Shown here: positions 16,288 through 28,238 of the stretch, piece by piece | Position numbering within the stretch: the stretch's first letter is position 1 | How the letters are laid out: every line of letters starts with the position of its first letter | From: Zoogloea oleivorans | GTDB lineage: Bacteria; Pseudomonadota; Gammaproteobacteria; Burkholderiales; Rhodocyclaceae | DNA: 64,000 nt | Direction of reading: 5' to 3' | NCBI GenBank assembly: GCA_030157785.1 | Contig: JAOAUC010000018.1 | Span: 17,563 to 81,562, forward strand | Notes under the pieces: generated by a model | What the model was told of the DNA's origin: nothing | Seen by the model: only the letters and a program-made list of their open reading frames with translations | The model's database searches: none | Program-made: the position numbers and the translations under genes

Positions 16288-16749
16288 ATGACCACCGCGC
16301 TTGAGCCGGTGCCCGAGCGTTTTCCGGAGCACTGGTTTCCCTTCCTCGATGCCCTCAAGCGAACCTGGCCGCTGGGGCTCACACCGATTTCTGCCGGCTT
16401 CCCGTCCCCTGCCGAGGACTACGCGGATCGGCGCCTGGACATCAACGAGTACCTGGTGCGCAACCCGGTCTCCACGTTCTTTTTTTCGGTTCAGGGCGAC
16501 TCGATGCAGGGTGCGGAGATCTTCAACGGGGACATCCTGGTGGTGGATCGCAGTATCGCGCCCGCGCATGGGCACATCGTCGTGGCTTTTCTGAATGGGG
16601 AGCGGCTGGTCAAGCGGCTGCATCGCCGCGGGGGCCGGGTTGCGCTGGTGGCGGAGAACCCGGCCTATCCACCCATTGAGCTTCACGAAGGGGCGGAGCT
16701 GGTGATCTGGGGTGTGGTGGTGGGCAAGTTCAAGCGGATCGGCGCCTGA
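16288..16749 (+). CDS. umuD: DNA polymerase V subunit UmuD
   Basis: The 153-residue protein is an S24 LexA-like self-cleaving protein. The cleavage site is SAGFPSP around residues 35-41 (Ala-Gly bond), the catalytic Ser is in QGDSMQG (Ser72) and the Lys in GERLVKR (Lys109). RecA filaments trigger cleavage to UmuD', which joins UmuC to make translesion polymerase V. The N-terminal arm before the site is long for UmuD. The stop lies 1 nt before the umuC ATG. A LexA-like box precedes the gene by about 30 nt. Confidence 0.93.
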   Translation: MTTALEPVPERFPEHWFPFLDALKRTWPLGLTPISAGFPSPAEDYADRRLDINEYLVRNPVSTFFFSVQGDSMQGAEIFNGDILVVDRSIAPAHGHIVVAFLNGERLVKRLHRRGGRVALVAENPAYPPIELHEGAELVIWGVVVGKFKRIGA

Positions 16750-16750
16750 G

Positions 16751-18028
16751 ATGCCGGTCTTTGCCTTGGTGGATTGCAATAACTTCTACGCGAGTTGCGA
16801 GAAGCTGTTCGATCCGACCTTGAGGGATACGCCTATCGTGGTGCTCTCCAACAACGATGGCTGTGTGGTGGCCCGATCCGCAGAATCGAAGACGCTGGGA
16901 GTGCCGATGGGGGCGCCGTGGTTTCAGTTGCACGATCTAGCCCGACAGCACGGAATCCGGGCGTTCTCGAGTAACTATGCGCTGTACGCAGACATGAGCA
17001 GCCGGGTGGTGGAAATCCTGAGCAGCTTCACACCGTCCATGGAGGTGTACAGCATCGACGAGAGCTTTCTGGTGCTGGATGGGCTACCGGGCACACGAGA
17101 AGAAATCGGCCGGGAGATCAGGGAGCGGGTTGCGCGGTGGGTCGGTCTGCCGGTGTGTGTCGGCATCGCCAGCACGAAGACCCTGGCGAAATTGGCGAAT
17201 CACGCTGCCAAGAAGGCGCTGGCAGGTCGGGATGGCGTGTGTGATTTTGGGGCGATGACGCCTGATGAAGTGTCGACGTTGTTTGCGAGCATCCCGGTAG
17301 CGGAAGTCTGGGGGGTGGGTCGTCGTATCGATGAACGGCTTGCGGAGATGGGAATCGGCACCGTGCGGCAGTTGCGGGATGCGCCGCCTGGGTGGATCCG
17401 GGAGCATTTCTCGGTGGTGCTCGAACGCACTGTGAGGGAGTTGAACGGGGTGTCGTGCCTGAACCTGGAGGATGTGACGCCCGACAAGCAGCAGATCATG
17501 GCGAGTCGGTCCTTCGGCAATCCGGTGTTCGATCTGGAAGGCCTGAGTGAATCAGTGGCCAGCCATACCACGCGCGCGGCGGAGAAGTTGCGTGCCCAGC
17601 GCCACGTAGCGGGGGCGATCACGGTCACGATCCGCAGCAATCCATTCAAACCCTGGGAGCCTCAGTACAACCGCAGCGAGGTCGTTCCCCTGCCCGAGCC
17701 ATCGGCCGATACGCGGGAACTGATCCGGGCCGCCCTTTGGGGACTGCGGCGGATCTACCGAACGGGCTTCGCCTACAAGAAGGCCGGGGTGATGCTGTCG
17801 GGACTGGAGCCGGAGCGGAGGCGACAGTCGAGCCTTTTGGTCGATCCAGAACGTGAGAGGAAGTCGGCAGCGCTGATGCAGGCGATGGATAGCATCAATG
17901 CACGATGGGGACGCGGGAGCTTGCGGCCCTTGGTGACTGGGTTTGATGCGAGCTGGAGGATGCGCAGGGAGAAGCTGTCACCGGCATGGACGACGTGTTG
18001 GGACGCGTTACCGAGGGTGACTGGCTGA
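16751..18028 (+). CDS. umuC: DNA polymerase V catalytic subunit UmuC
   Basis: The 425-residue Y-family polymerase has DCNNFYASCE at residues 6-15 (first metal Asp, steric residues) and YSIDESF near residue 100 (catalytic Asp-Glu). The C-terminal little-finger and UmuC-specific domain are complete and the length fits E. coli UmuC (422). It performs error-prone translesion synthesis with UmuD'2. The ATG at 16751 follows the umuD stop by one base; the longer frame starting inside umuD is rejected. Confidence 0.95.
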   Translation: MPVFALVDCNNFYASCEKLFDPTLRDTPIVVLSNNDGCVVARSAESKTLGVPMGAPWFQLHDLARQHGIRAFSSNYALYADMSSRVVEILSSFTPSMEVYSIDESFLVLDGLPGTREEIGREIRERVARWVGLPVCVGIASTKTLAKLANHAAKKALAGRDGVCDFGAMTPDEVSTLFASIPVAEVWGVGRRIDERLAEMGIGTVRQLRDAPPGWIREHFSVVLERTVRELNGVSCLNLEDVTPDKQQIMASRSFGNPVFDLEGLSESVASHTTRAAEKLRAQRHVAGAITVTIRSNPFKPWEPQYNRSEVVPLPEPSADTRELIRAALWGLRRIYRTGFAYKKAGVMLSGLEPERRRQSSLLVDPERERKSAALMQAMDSINARWGRGSLRPLVTGFDASWRMRREKLSPAWTTCWDALPRVTG

Positions 18029-18170
18029 TCAAAGTGCCCCGTCGAGACATCTTTGGGCTGAATGTTCATCCCTCACGCCAACCCGGGAAGATCAACCAGG
18101 TCCAAAGCCACTCAACCCGAGCCAACCTGCCGTGGCAGGCTAAATGGCAGGCCACCGAAGCACAAAAACA

Positions 18171-18195
18171 AAAAAGCCCTTGAAAACCAAGGGCT
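18171..18195 (-). terminator. Terminator of tRNA-Ser
   Basis: On the minus strand AGCCCTTG pairs with CAAGGGCT and is followed by a T-run. It lies 14 nt downstream of the tRNA 3' end. Confidence 0.85.
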
Positions 18196-18208
18196 TATCT
18201 GTAATTTT

Positions 18209-18298
18209 TGGCGGAAAGGGTGAGATTCGAACTCACGGTACGCCTAAACGTACACCGGATTTCGAGTCCGGCGCATTCGACCACTCTGCCACCTTTCC
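18209..18298 (-). tRNA. tRNA-Ser (anticodon CGA)
   Basis: Read on the minus strand the gene begins GGAAAGGTGGCAGAG and ends CCTTTCCGCCA with an encoded CCA. The anticodon loop CTCGAAA gives anticodon CGA, reading UCG. The long variable arm (GTACGTTTAGGCGTAC) is typical of class II serine tRNAs, and GTTCGAATC forms the T-loop. Total 90 nt. serS lies nearby on the same strand, upstream of this gene. Confidence 0.96.
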
Positions 18299-18345
18299 GC
18301 TCGAAGCCCACTATTATATAGAGGCTTTTAGGAAGATCAAGTTTT

Positions 18346-18711
18346 TTATGCAGGCTTTGCTGCACGCGCTGCGGTGAATTCATCGTAGGCCCGCACGGCT
18401 TCGGCAGCGTACATCAGGCTCGGGCCGCCGCCCATGTAGGTGCAGATGCCAAGGGTTTCCATCAATTGCTCGCGGGTGACGCCAAGGCGGATCAGTGCCT
18501 TGACGTGAAAGCCGATACAGCCGTCGCAACGAACCGACACCCCGATCGCAAGGGCGATCAGTTCCTTGTCGAGAGCGCTCAGGGCCCCCGCCTTCATCGC
18601 CTCCTTGGCCATGCTGCCAAAGCCCTTCATGGTGTCGGGAATTTCAGCGCGAAGGGCTTCCATGCCTTTGGTGAGGTCGGTGGTGATCTGGACGAAGGAT
18701 TTGCTGCTCAT
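18346..18711 (-). CDS. Carboxymuconolactone decarboxylase/AhpD-like protein
   Basis: The 121-residue protein has the all-helical CMD fold with the AhpD-type CxxC in VRCDGCIGFH (about residues 61-69), where the two cysteines and the His form the peroxidase/disulfide reductase site. Small AhpD-like proteins reduce peroxides or act in redox relays; the true substrate is open. A 30-base inverted repeat sits in its promoter (18725-18754), which suggests specific repression, possibly by an oxidant sensor. It is a single-gene unit. Confidence 0.88.
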   Translation of the reverse strand: MSSKSFVQITTDLTKGMEALRAEIPDTMKGFGSMAKEAMKAGALSALDKELIALAIGVSVRCDGCIGFHVKALIRLGVTREQLMETLGICTYMGGGPSLMYAAEAVRAYDEFTAARAAKPA

Positions 18712-18724
18712 GATATCGGCTCCG

Positions 18725-18754
18725 TATATTAGATTTATATAATAATCTAATATA
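18725..18754. promoter_or_regulatory. Palindromic operator candidate before the AhpD-like gene
   Basis: TATATTAGATT and AATCTAATATA are perfect 11-bp arms around 8 bases. The position, 14-43 nt before the start codon at 18711, overlaps the expected promoter, as for a dimeric repressor of the HTH type. No adjacent regulator gene is present. Confidence 0.6.
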
Positions 18755-18810
18755 CACGATCACCGAATCACTGAAAACCGGGCGAGCAGCTGCTCGCCCG
18801 GCGTGGTCAC

Positions 18811-20109
<1,299 letters not shown>

Positions 20110-20356
20110 TCAAATCAGAAAACTAGCTTATCGATCAGGCCGCGGTCCGGAAATTGCTTCGCATGAACACGGCTTTTCGGTTATATTGCGGCGCAACATG
20201 CATGCCTAGCATGCGCCCCCGGAAACAATAGGAATCAAGAAGTTAATAGCCCGTTAAAGGTGAAACTTTTCTTGATTTAACAAACTCATAAGTCACAATT
20301 AAAGAAAAGCGTCCGGAGACGACGCTATTTCAATTTGACCATTGAAGGAGACACCG

Positions 20357-20620
20357 ATGTTATCCATCCGCGACTGCCTGGATTACTGCGACCTCACCGA
20401 TGAGGACGTTGCGATCATCGCCGAGCACCATGACATTCCCGAGGCTGCGGCAGCCCAGATTGCCTGCGGTCTGGTTCAGACCCGTGAAGGCACGCTGATG
20501 CTGACCCAGTTCATGCTCGACCTTGTGGATGCCGCCGAAGAACGCGGTGATCGAACCAAGGCCAAGCGCTTCCGCGATGCTTGCGCCCGCTTTATCGCGA
20601 GCCACCCTCTCCAGCACTGA
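20357..20620 (+). CDS. Conserved hypothetical protein, 87 residues
   Basis: The protein MLSIRDCLDYCDLTDEDVAI... is acidic and helical, with no signal peptide or membrane segment. I do not recognise a domain; similar short proteins with an early LDYCDLT-type motif seem usual in betaproteobacteria. GAAGGAG before the ATG at 20357 fixes the start; a TTG 15 nt upstream lies before the ribosome site. The 259-base gap before it is AT-rich and contains its promoter. Its 3' end overlaps the 3' end of rarA on the other strand by 29 bases. Confidence 0.75.
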   Translation: MLSIRDCLDYCDLTDEDVAIIAEHHDIPEAAAAQIACGLVQTREGTLMLTQFMLDLVDAAEERGDRTKAKRFRDACARFIASHPLQH

Positions 20621-21953
20621 CTCCCCGCCCCCCTGCGCGGGCCTCACGGGCTTCAAACTCCCGGTCGAGTTCCCGCAGGCGCTCCAGCTTTTCGGCGATC
20701 TTCGCCTCCAGCCCGCGTCCAACAGGTTCGTACCAGCCCGGCCGGTCCATTCCATCCGGCAGGTAATTCTCGCCGGCTGCGTAGCCGCCGGGTTCATCGT
20801 GCGCGTAGCGATAGGCTTTGCCGTAGCCGAGTTCCTTCATCAGCTTCGTCGGTGCATTGCGCAGATGAATCGGCACCGGGCGCGACGTATCGGTGGAGAC
20901 AAACTTGCGCGCCGCATTATACGCCTTGTAAACCGCGTTCGATTTAGCCGCACAGGCCAGGAAAACCGCGGCCTGGGCCAGAGCCAGCTCGCCCTCCGGC
21001 GACCCCAGCCGCTCGAAGGTCGCACAGGCATTGAGGGTGATTTCCAGCGCCCGAGGATCTGCCAGGCCGATATCCTCGCTCGCCATGCGCACCAGCCGGC
21101 GCCCCAGATACAACGGCTCGACACCCCCATCCAGCATGCGGCACAGCCAGTACAGAGCGGCGTCCGGATCGGAGCCACGAATCGACTTGTGCAGCGCCGA
21201 GATCTGGTCGTAGAAGGCTTCGCCGCCCTTGTCAAAACGCCTCAGGCTGCGCGATAGCGCATCGTCGATGAAGGCAGCCGGCACCGGATTGACGCCCGTT
21301 GTCGCCGCTGCCGTTTCCACCTGCTCCAGCAGATTCAGCATGCGTCGTGCGTCTCCGTCGGCAAAGCCGGTCAGACGGTCACGGGCATCATCCTCAAAAA
21401 CCAGCCCGGGGCAGGCAAATGCCCGCGCCCGCTCAAACAGCTCTCCAAGCTCGTCAGCACTCAGGGATTCCAGCACGTAAACCGCAGCCCGGGACAAAAG
21501 CGCCGAATTCACCTCGAAGGACGGATTCTCGGTCGTCGCCCCCACCAGCGTCACCAGCCCCTGCTCCACAAAAGGCAGGAAGGCGTCCTGTTGGCTCTTG
21601 TTGAAACGATGGACTTCGTCCACAAACAAAATGGTGTGGCGCCCACGGGTGCGTGCAGCCTCAGCCTGGGCGATCGCCTCGCGGATATCCTTCACCCCCG
21701 AAAACACCGCCGACAAGGCAGTGAATTCGGCATCGAAGGCCCGTGCCATCAAGCGTGCGAGGGTCGTCTTGCCAACCCCGGGCGGCCCCCACAGGATCAT
21801 CGAATGGGGCTTGCCCGACTGAAAAGCCAGGGCCAGCGGCTTGCCCGGCCCGAGCAGATGCTTCTGGCCGATCACGTCGGCAATCGTCTGCGGACGCATG
21901 GCCTCCGCCAGGGGCAGACGCGGTGGATCGAGGGAGTCGAAAAGATCAGCCAT
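20592..21953 (-). CDS. rarA: Replication-associated recombination protein A
   Basis: The 453-residue AAA+ ATPase has Walker [14 protein letters not shown] (about residues 56-68) and Walker [16 protein letters not shown] (about 109-123), followed by the MgsA C-terminal tetramerisation domain. RarA (MgsA) acts at stalled forks with SSB. The gene follows lolA closely (20 nt), continuing the ftsK-lolA-rarA order common in proteobacteria. Its last 29 bases overlap the convergent hypothetical gene. Confidence 0.95.
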   Translation of the reverse strand: MADLFDSLDPPRLPLAEAMRPQTIADVIGQKHLLGPGKPLALAFQSGKPHSMILWGPPGVGKTTLARLMARAFDAEFTALSAVFSGVKDIREAIAQAEAARTRGRHTILFVDEVHRFNKSQQDAFLPFVEQGLVTLVGATTENPSFEVNSALLSRAAVYVLESLSADELGELFERARAFACPGLVFEDDARDRLTGFADGDARRMLNLLEQVETAAATTGVNPVPAAFIDDALSRSLRRFDKGGEAFYDQISALHKSIRGSDPDAALYWLCRMLDGGVEPLYLGRRLVRMASEDIGLADPRALEITLNACATFERLGSPEGELALAQAAVFLACAAKSNAVYKAYNAARKFVSTDTSRPVPIHLRNAPTKLMKELGYGKAYRYAHDEPGGYAAGENYLPDGMDRPGWYEPVGRGLEAKIAEKLERLRELDREFEAREARAGGRGVSAGEGGSR

Positions 21954-21973
21954 GAAAGGACGGAAGCCGGTAC

Positions 21974-22600
21974 TTACTCGCCAACCACGTCAGCGCCCTT
22001 GGGTGGCGTGAAACGGAACAGCCCGGCGTCGAGAGAAGGGTTGCGCTCGATCTGCCCGAAGAGCAGCGAAGTCGTCTGGCCAAAGTTGTCGTTGAGCAGC
22101 ATAGCCTTCAGTTGGCCGCCGGCGAAACCCATGCGAATGCGCTCGAAGCTGCTGTCCTCGGCCTTCGGCGTCGCTTCGATCCACTCCAGCCCGTCGGCAC
22201 TCCCTGCGTCCTTAAGCACGAAGTTCTTGTCGAGGGAGTTGTCCCCCGCCAGGATAGCCGCAGGCGTGCTGCCGAGGGCCTGACCGAGTTTCTTGGTGGT
22301 GACCTGGTTGAGCTCCTGGTCGTAGGCCCACAGCTTGGCGCCGTCGCCCACCAGCAACTGGGCGTAAGGCTTTTCGTAAGTCCAGCGGAACTTGCCCGGC
22401 CGCGAGAACGCGAAGGTACCGCTTGCCGCCTGGGGCTTACGACCCGACTTGGAGAAAACCTGCTGGGTGAAGCTACCCCGCGCCGTGCGGGTGCCATCCA
22501 TGAACTGCTTGAGCTGGGCCAGCCCGTCCGCGTGGACCGAGCCGGCGGCGAACAACAGCGCGAGCCCGAGGGCACGCAGCGTGGGGGTACGAAACATCAT
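21974..22600 (-). CDS. lolA: Outer-membrane lipoprotein carrier protein LolA
   Basis: The 208-residue periplasmic protein has a signal peptide ([16 protein letters not shown], cleavage near residue 24) and the LolA body with [15 protein letters not shown] and [12 protein letters not shown] segments. It ferries lipoproteins from LolCDE to LolB. The start codon overlaps the ftsK stop (AATGATG); ATG 22600 or 22597 are both possible and the AAGGAGA spacing favours 22597 slightly. Operon ftsK-lolA-rarA. Confidence 0.95.
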   Translation of the reverse strand: MMFRTPTLRALGLALLFAAGSVHADGLAQLKQFMDGTRTARGSFTQQVFSKSGRKPQAASGTFAFSRPGKFRWTYEKPYAQLLVGDGAKLWAYDQELNQVTTKKLGQALGSTPAAILAGDNSLDKNFVLKDAGSADGLEWIEATPKAEDSSFERIRMGFAGGQLKAMLLNDNFGQTTSLLFGQIERNPSLDAGLFRFTPPKGADVVGE

Positions 22601-24930
22601 TCTCCTTCGCGGGGTGGCGTAACCACTTCCCGATTGCCGTTGGTGCCCATGGACGAAACCAGTCCCGAGCGCTCCATTTGTTCGATCAGGCGGGCAGCCC
22701 GGTTGTAGCCGATGCGCAGATGCCGCTGAACCAGTGAAATCGACGGCCGGCGGGTCTTGAGCACGATCTCGACTGCCTGGTCATAGAGCGGATCCGCTTC
22801 GCTGCCTTCACCGCCGCCTTCGCCGCCGCCGAGCAGATCACCGCCCTCCTCTTCCGACGGTGCCAGGATGCCCTCGATGTAGTCCGGCTCGCCGAGGGAC
22901 TTGAGGTATTCGACCACCCGGTGCACTTCATTGTCGGCCACGAAGGCGCCATGCATGCGGATCGGCAGGCCGGTACCCGGCGCCAGGTAGAGCATGTCGC
23001 CCATCCCCAGCAGCGCCTCGGCGCCCATCTGGTCGAGAATGGTGCGGGAGTCGATCTTGCTGGACACCTGGAAGGCCATGCGGGTCGGAATGTTGGCCTT
23101 GATGAGGCCGGTGATCACGTCCACGCTGGGGCGCTGGGTCGCGAGAATCAAATGGATGCCGGCAGCCCGGGCCTTCTGGGCCAGGCGCGCGATCAACTCC
23201 TCGATCTTCTTGCCGACCACCATCATCAGGTCGGCCAGCTCGTCGATGATGACCACGATGTAGGGCAGCTTGTCGAGAGGCTCGGGGCTTTCAGGGGTAA
23301 TCGAAAACGGGTTGGTCAGCGGCGAGCCGGTCTTGGCCGCATCGGCCACGGCTTTGTTGTAGCCGGCCAGATTGCGCACGCCAAGGGAGGACATCAGCTT
23401 GTAGCGCTTTTCCATCTCCGCCACGCACCAGTTGAGCGCGTTGGCGGCGTGCTTCATGTCGGTCACCACCGGCGCCAGCAGGTGCGGGATGCCTTCGTAG
23501 ATCGACAGTTCGAGCATCTTCGGATCGACGAGGATCAAACGCACATCGCTCGGCTCCGACTTGTAGAGCAGCGACAGGATCATCGCGTTGATGCCCACCG
23601 ACTTGCCCGAGCCGGTAGTACCAGCCACCAGCAGGTGAGGCGTCTTGGCGATGTCGGCCACCATCGGCAGCCCGCCGATATCCTTGCCCAGCGCCACGGT
23701 CAGCGGCGATTGCATGTCGTGGTAAACCTTGGAACCGAGGATTTCCGACAGGCGCACGGTCTGGCGCTTGGGATTGGGCAATTCGAGTGCCATGCAGGCC
23801 TTGCCGGGCACCGTCTCGACCACGCGAATGCTCACCACAGAGAGCGCCCGGGCCAGATCCTTGACCAGATTGACCACCTGGCTGCCTTTCACACCGACCG
23901 CAGGCTCGATCTCGAAGCGGGTGATCACCGGGCCCGGATAGGCAGCCAGCACCTTCACCTCGACCCCAAAATCGGCCAATTTGCGTTCGATCACGCGGCA
24001 CGTGAACTCCAAGGACTCGGCAGACGGCGGCTCCACATCGTTGGAAGGCAAGTCGAGAAGCGACAAGGGCGGCAAGGCACCGCCGGGGCGGTCGGTGAAT
24101 AAGGGAACCTGTCGCTCCTTCGGTGGCAGATCGATGAACAGCGGAGCCTGCCGCGCCTTCTCGACGGGCTCGGCCTTGATCTCCGCAGCAATCGCCGGCT
24201 CGATGCGCACGGGCTGAGGCGGTGCAGCCTCTTCCTTCTTGCGCTTGACCTCGACCACCGCCTCACGCTTGTGGGCCACTTCCCGACCGACGCGACGATC
24301 TTCCCAGGTCTGGAAACCGTTGGTCGTAAAGGTCCACAGTCTTTCCAGGCCGGCGCCCAGCACCTCGGATGCCTCGACCCAGCTGACCCCCGAAAACAGG
24401 CTCAGCCCGCCGGCAATCAAGGCCAGCAGCAGCAATGTGCCGCCGGTGAAGCCCAGGTACTGGAGCACCACACTGCCCAGCTCCAGGCCGATCACCCCGC
24501 CCGGCTCCAGCGGCAGGGTCGCTCTCAGGGTGTGAAAGCGCATCGCCTCCAGGCTGCTGCTTGCCACCAGCAGCACCAGAAAACCGAACAGGACGACAAA
24601 GAAGGAACGCCGGTCAGCCCCGAAGTGTTTCTGCAGTCGGCGGAAACCCACCGCCAGCCCGAAACCCAGAAAAACCACCCACCACCAGGCCGACAGGCCA
24701 AAAAGGTAGAACAGCAGATCCGACATCCAGGCACCGAAACGCCCGCCCGGGTTACTCACCCGTTCCACCTGCACCGCGTGGGACCAGCCCGGGTCGGCCT
24801 TGGAGTAGCCGAAAAGGATCATGGCGACATATAGGGCCAGAACACCGAGAAGCAGCCAGCGGGCTTCCTGCAGCAGGCTGGCGATCTTCTCCGGGAGGGG
24901 AAGCGGACGGGTGGAAGGACGATTGAGCAT
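22597..24930 (-). CDS. ftsK: DNA translocase FtsK
   Basis: The 777-residue protein has four N-terminal transmembrane segments (about residues 25-190), a shorter charged/Pro linker than E. coli FtsK, and the motor: Walker [15 protein letters not shown], Walker [10 protein letters not shown], and the RecA-like core with [11 protein letters not shown]. The C-terminal winged-helix gamma domain ([20 protein letters not shown]) reads KOPS sites and activates XerCD. The ATG at 24930 was chosen over a TTG 33 nt upstream. It heads the ftsK-lolA-rarA operon. Confidence 0.95.
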   Translation of the reverse strand: MLNRPSTRPLPLPEKIASLLQEARWLLLGVLALYVAMILFGYSKADPGWSHAVQVERVSNPGGRFGAWMSDLLFYLFGLSAWWWVVFLGFGLAVGFRRLQKHFGADRRSFFVVLFGFLVLLVASSSLEAMRFHTLRATLPLEPGGVIGLELGSVVLQYLGFTGGTLLLLALIAGGLSLFSGVSWVEASEVLGAGLERLWTFTTNGFQTWEDRRVGREVAHKREAVVEVKRKKEEAAPPQPVRIEPAIAAEIKAEPVEKARQAPLFIDLPPKERQVPLFTDRPGGALPPLSLLDLPSNDVEPPSAESLEFTCRVIERKLADFGVEVKVLAAYPGPVITRFEIEPAVGVKGSQVVNLVKDLARALSVVSIRVVETVPGKACMALELPNPKRQTVRLSEILGSKVYHDMQSPLTVALGKDIGGLPMVADIAKTPHLLVAGTTGSGKSVGINAMILSLLYKSEPSDVRLILVDPKMLELSIYEGIPHLLAPVVTDMKHAANALNWCVAEMEKRYKLMSSLGVRNLAGYNKAVADAAKTGSPLTNPFSITPESPEPLDKLPYIVVIIDELADLMMVVGKKIEELIARLAQKARAAGIHLILATQRPSVDVITGLIKANIPTRMAFQVSSKIDSRTILDQMGAEALLGMGDMLYLAPGTGLPIRMHGAFVADNEVHRVVEYLKSLGEPDYIEGILAPSEEEGGDLLGGGEGGGEGSEADPLYDQAVEIVLKTRRPSISLVQRHLRIGYNRAARLIEQMERSGLVSSMGTNGNREVVTPPREGE

Positions 24931-25083
24931 GAGTGGAAGCTGGGCGGTACCGGGGCGAAACAAAAAAGCGAAAGCGAAAAAAGCAAAAGCGCGGCTCGCA
25001 CCGCGCTTTGATTATAAACCAGGGTCTCTGGTCGTCCCTTCCTGCTCAGTTCTCGAATGAGTAAGGAAGGATTTCCGAGGCAG

Positions 25084-25755
25084 TCACAAATCGATGATTT
25101 GTTCCCGCAGGATGATGCCGCCGTCGGTTTCCTCGATCAGGCCACGCAGGCCGAGATCCTTCATCACCCGGCTGACCATCTCGCGGGAAGCGCCGATCAT
25201 TTTGGCGATGTCCTGCTTGGAGATCTTCTTCTTGACGATCTTGAGGCCATCGATCTCTTCCGACATCTCGAGCAGCAGACGCGCCACCCGACCGTAAACG
25301 TCCATCAGCGCCAAGCTTTCGATCTTGCGGTCGGCGTCGCGCAGACGACGGGTCAGGTTGCACATCACGTGCCAGGCCAGATCGAAATTGTCCTGCATGA
25401 GGCGCTTGAAATCGGTCTTGGCAATGGTTACCAGATCGGACGGCGACACCGCCACCACGGAAGCGGAACGGGGGCTGTCATCCAGCACGCCCATCTCGCC
25501 GAACATCTCGCCCTGACCAAGAATGGTCAGAATAACCTCGCGGCCATCCTCGTCGCTCACCATGACCTTCAGGTTGCCGGTCAGCACAAAGTAAACGAAA
25601 TCGGTGCGATCGCCTTCGTGTACTACCGCGGAGCCCCGCGGGACCCGTCGCATCATCGCGCAACGCGCAACGGCAGCCAGCCGGTCATCGCCCAGGCCCT
25701 GGAAGATAGGGAAAGTCCGCAGGGCAATCGTGGACACGGAGCTGGTAACGGTCAT
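25084..25755 (-). CDS. Crp/Fnr-family transcriptional regulator
   Basis: The 223-residue protein has a cyclic-nucleotide-type beta-roll (about residues 15-130, with GEMFGEMGVLDD) and a C-terminal HTH (KQDIAKMIGASREMVSRVM, about 170-188). No N-terminal cysteine set for an iron-sulfur cluster is present, so it is not a classical oxygen-sensing Fnr. A longer in-frame extension is rejected because TTAGGAGAG lies 8 nt before ATG 25755. It is divergent from trxB. Its target genes are unknown. Confidence 0.9.
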   Translation of the reverse strand: MTVTSSVSTIALRTFPIFQGLGDDRLAAVARCAMMRRVPRGSAVVHEGDRTDFVYFVLTGNLKVMVSDEDGREVILTILGQGEMFGEMGVLDDSPRSASVVAVSPSDLVTIAKTDFKRLMQDNFDLAWHVMCNLTRRLRDADRKIESLALMDVYGRVARLLLEMSEEIDGLKIVKKKISKQDIAKMIGASREMVSRVMKDLGLRGLIEETDGGIILREQIIDL

Positions 25756-25868
25756 GTGGGGCTCTCCTAAGCTAAATGCAAATCGATTTGTGAATGACGT
25801 GACAAAATCATCATGCACATACAACGGCCAAGTATAAAACAAACTTGAGCGCCGCCGATTGCTCCTGA

Positions 25869-26930
<1,062 letters not shown>

Positions 26931-26949
26931 GCCCAACAGTTACCCCCGA

Positions 26950-26976
26950 ACGGACCGGGCCTCCCGGTCCGTTTTT
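26950..26976 (+). terminator. Terminator of trxB
   Basis: ACGGACCGGG pairs with CCCGGTCCGT over a 3-base loop and a T-run follows. It starts 20 nt after the trxB stop. Confidence 0.85.
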
Positions 26977-27001
26977 CATTGGACATCACCTTTAACAAAC
27001 C

Positions 27002-27982
27002 ATGGGCAAGGACAAGCGCAACACTGGACTCGATGCCCTCAAGGCCCTCAGGAACCACGTTCCCTCGGCGATCAGCCCGCGCCCGAAGCCGGCCGTCAAG
27101 GCAGTGCCGGTCGAACCTGACGACGGCACGCTGTTCCGCAGCGAAGTCGGCCGCATCCAGCCCCTGCGCAACGCGGGACAGGCCGAACTCGGCATTCCGA
27201 AACCGGTACCCGTGCCACGCCCGAAAATTGTTGAGGCCGAGGTGGAAGCCCCGCACCGCGCACCACGCATCGACGAAAACGACCCGCTGGCCGTGTTCCG
27301 CGCCGCCCTTGGCGACATCGCCCCGATCAAGGACTTCAACCGCGCCGACCTGAGCCGGCAGCGCCAGCAGATCCACCCGCAGGTGCGTGCCGTGGACCAA
27401 TGGGAGCCGCCGCCCGCCCAGTCCATCGAGGCGCACATCCTCCACGATCCCACCAAACTCTTCCGCCACATCGCCGGCGAAGTGGCGCCGCTGAAGGACA
27501 AGAACCTCGCCGACCTCGCCCGCCCGGTGCCTGCCCCGCGCCCCATCAAGCGGGAAGAAGACGAGCGCGAAGTGCTGCGCGAAGCCCTCGAAGCGCCCCT
27601 CACCTTTGAAGACCGCCTCGACATCGGCGACGAAGCCGCCTACCTGCGCACCGGTCTGCCGCGCCGCGTGCTCACCGACCTGCGCCGCGGCCGCTGGGTC
27701 GTGCAGGGCGAACTCGATCTTCACGGGCTGACCCGCGACGAGGCCCGCGCCAGCCTGTCCCAGTTCATCGCCACATCCCTCCAGCAAGGCCGCCGCTGCC
27801 TGCGCGTCATCCACGGCAAGGGGCATGGCTCGCCGGGGCGCATTCCCGTACTCAAGCACCTGTCTCGCGGCTGGCTCGCCCAGCGCGAAGACATCCTCGC
27901 CTTTTGCCAGGCCCGCCCCCATGACGGCGGTGACGGCGCCCTGCTCGTACTGCTCCAGGCCGGCTCCGCCGCACGCAGTTGA
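27002..27982 (+). CDS. Smr-domain protein with three N-terminal repeats
   Basis: The 326-residue protein ends in an Smr domain (about residues 230-320): GELDLHGLTRDEARAS and VIHGKGHGS are the two signature motifs. Smr domains nick or bind nucleic acid and also rescue collided ribosomes. Before it stand three copies of a roughly 33-residue unit at about 41-74, 93-123 and 149-181, each with FR, then G(R/D/E)(I/V)xP(L/I), then ADL or AEL, and two copies end in PVPxPRP. The usual protein has one such unit, so this is an expansion. No signal peptide. Confidence 0.9.
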   Translation: MGKDKRNTGLDALKALRNHVPSAISPRPKPAVKAVPVEPDDGTLFRSEVGRIQPLRNAGQAELGIPKPVPVPRPKIVEAEVEAPHRAPRIDENDPLAVFRAALGDIAPIKDFNRADLSRQRQQIHPQVRAVDQWEPPPAQSIEAHILHDPTKLFRHIAGEVAPLKDKNLADLARPVPAPRPIKREEDEREVLREALEAPLTFEDRLDIGDEAAYLRTGLPRRVLTDLRRGRWVVQGELDLHGLTRDEARASLSQFIATSLQQGRRCLRVIHGKGHGSPGRIPVLKHLSRGWLAQREDILAFCQARPHDGGDGALLVLLQAGSAARS

Positions 27983-27988
27983 GTACCC

Positions 27989-28043
27989 AAAAACGCCTTA
28001 TCCATCAGCGCACTCTAATGCACTGACGGATAAGGCGTTTTTT
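27989..28043. terminator. Strong bidirectional terminator after the Smr gene
   Basis: AAAAACGCCTTATCC-A-TCAG pairs with CTGA-CGGATAAGGCGTTTTTT; the stem is about 18 bp with one mismatch, and A- and T-runs flank it. It isolates nosZ from trxB-smr transcription. Confidence 0.9.
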
Positions 28044-28118
28044 GCTGCATTTTCTCCGCGTCTTCGGCGATTCTTGCCCGCGGTCAATTTTTTTCCGGTT
28101 CCCCGCACCTAAAGTTCG

Positions 28119-28152
28119 CTGCGACAGATTGCCGCAGGGACAGCGTGTCGCA
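28119..28152. promoter_or_regulatory. Repeat-containing element upstream of nosZ
   Basis: CTGCGACAGATTGCC (28119-28133) resembles CTGCGACGAATTGAC upstream of nosR (30259-30273), and TGCGACA here is mirrored by TGTCGCA at 28146-28152 with 19 bases between. A dimeric regulator site is plausible. No clear Fnr-type TTGAT-N4-ATCAA box was found between the Smr terminator and nosZ. Confidence 0.4.
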
Positions 28153-28238
28153 ACCCGACCTCTTCGCTCCCTGCTTCGTCTACCAACGCCGCCAGTGCGG
28201 CAAGTTCGCTTTAGGCCCAGGGATCACGGAGACCAATA

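Noticed and set aside
27983..28238. Classical Fnr/Dnr box before nosZ
   Set aside because: No TTGAT-N4-ATCAA-like palindrome could be found by eye; only the unrelated CTGCGAC motif is reported.
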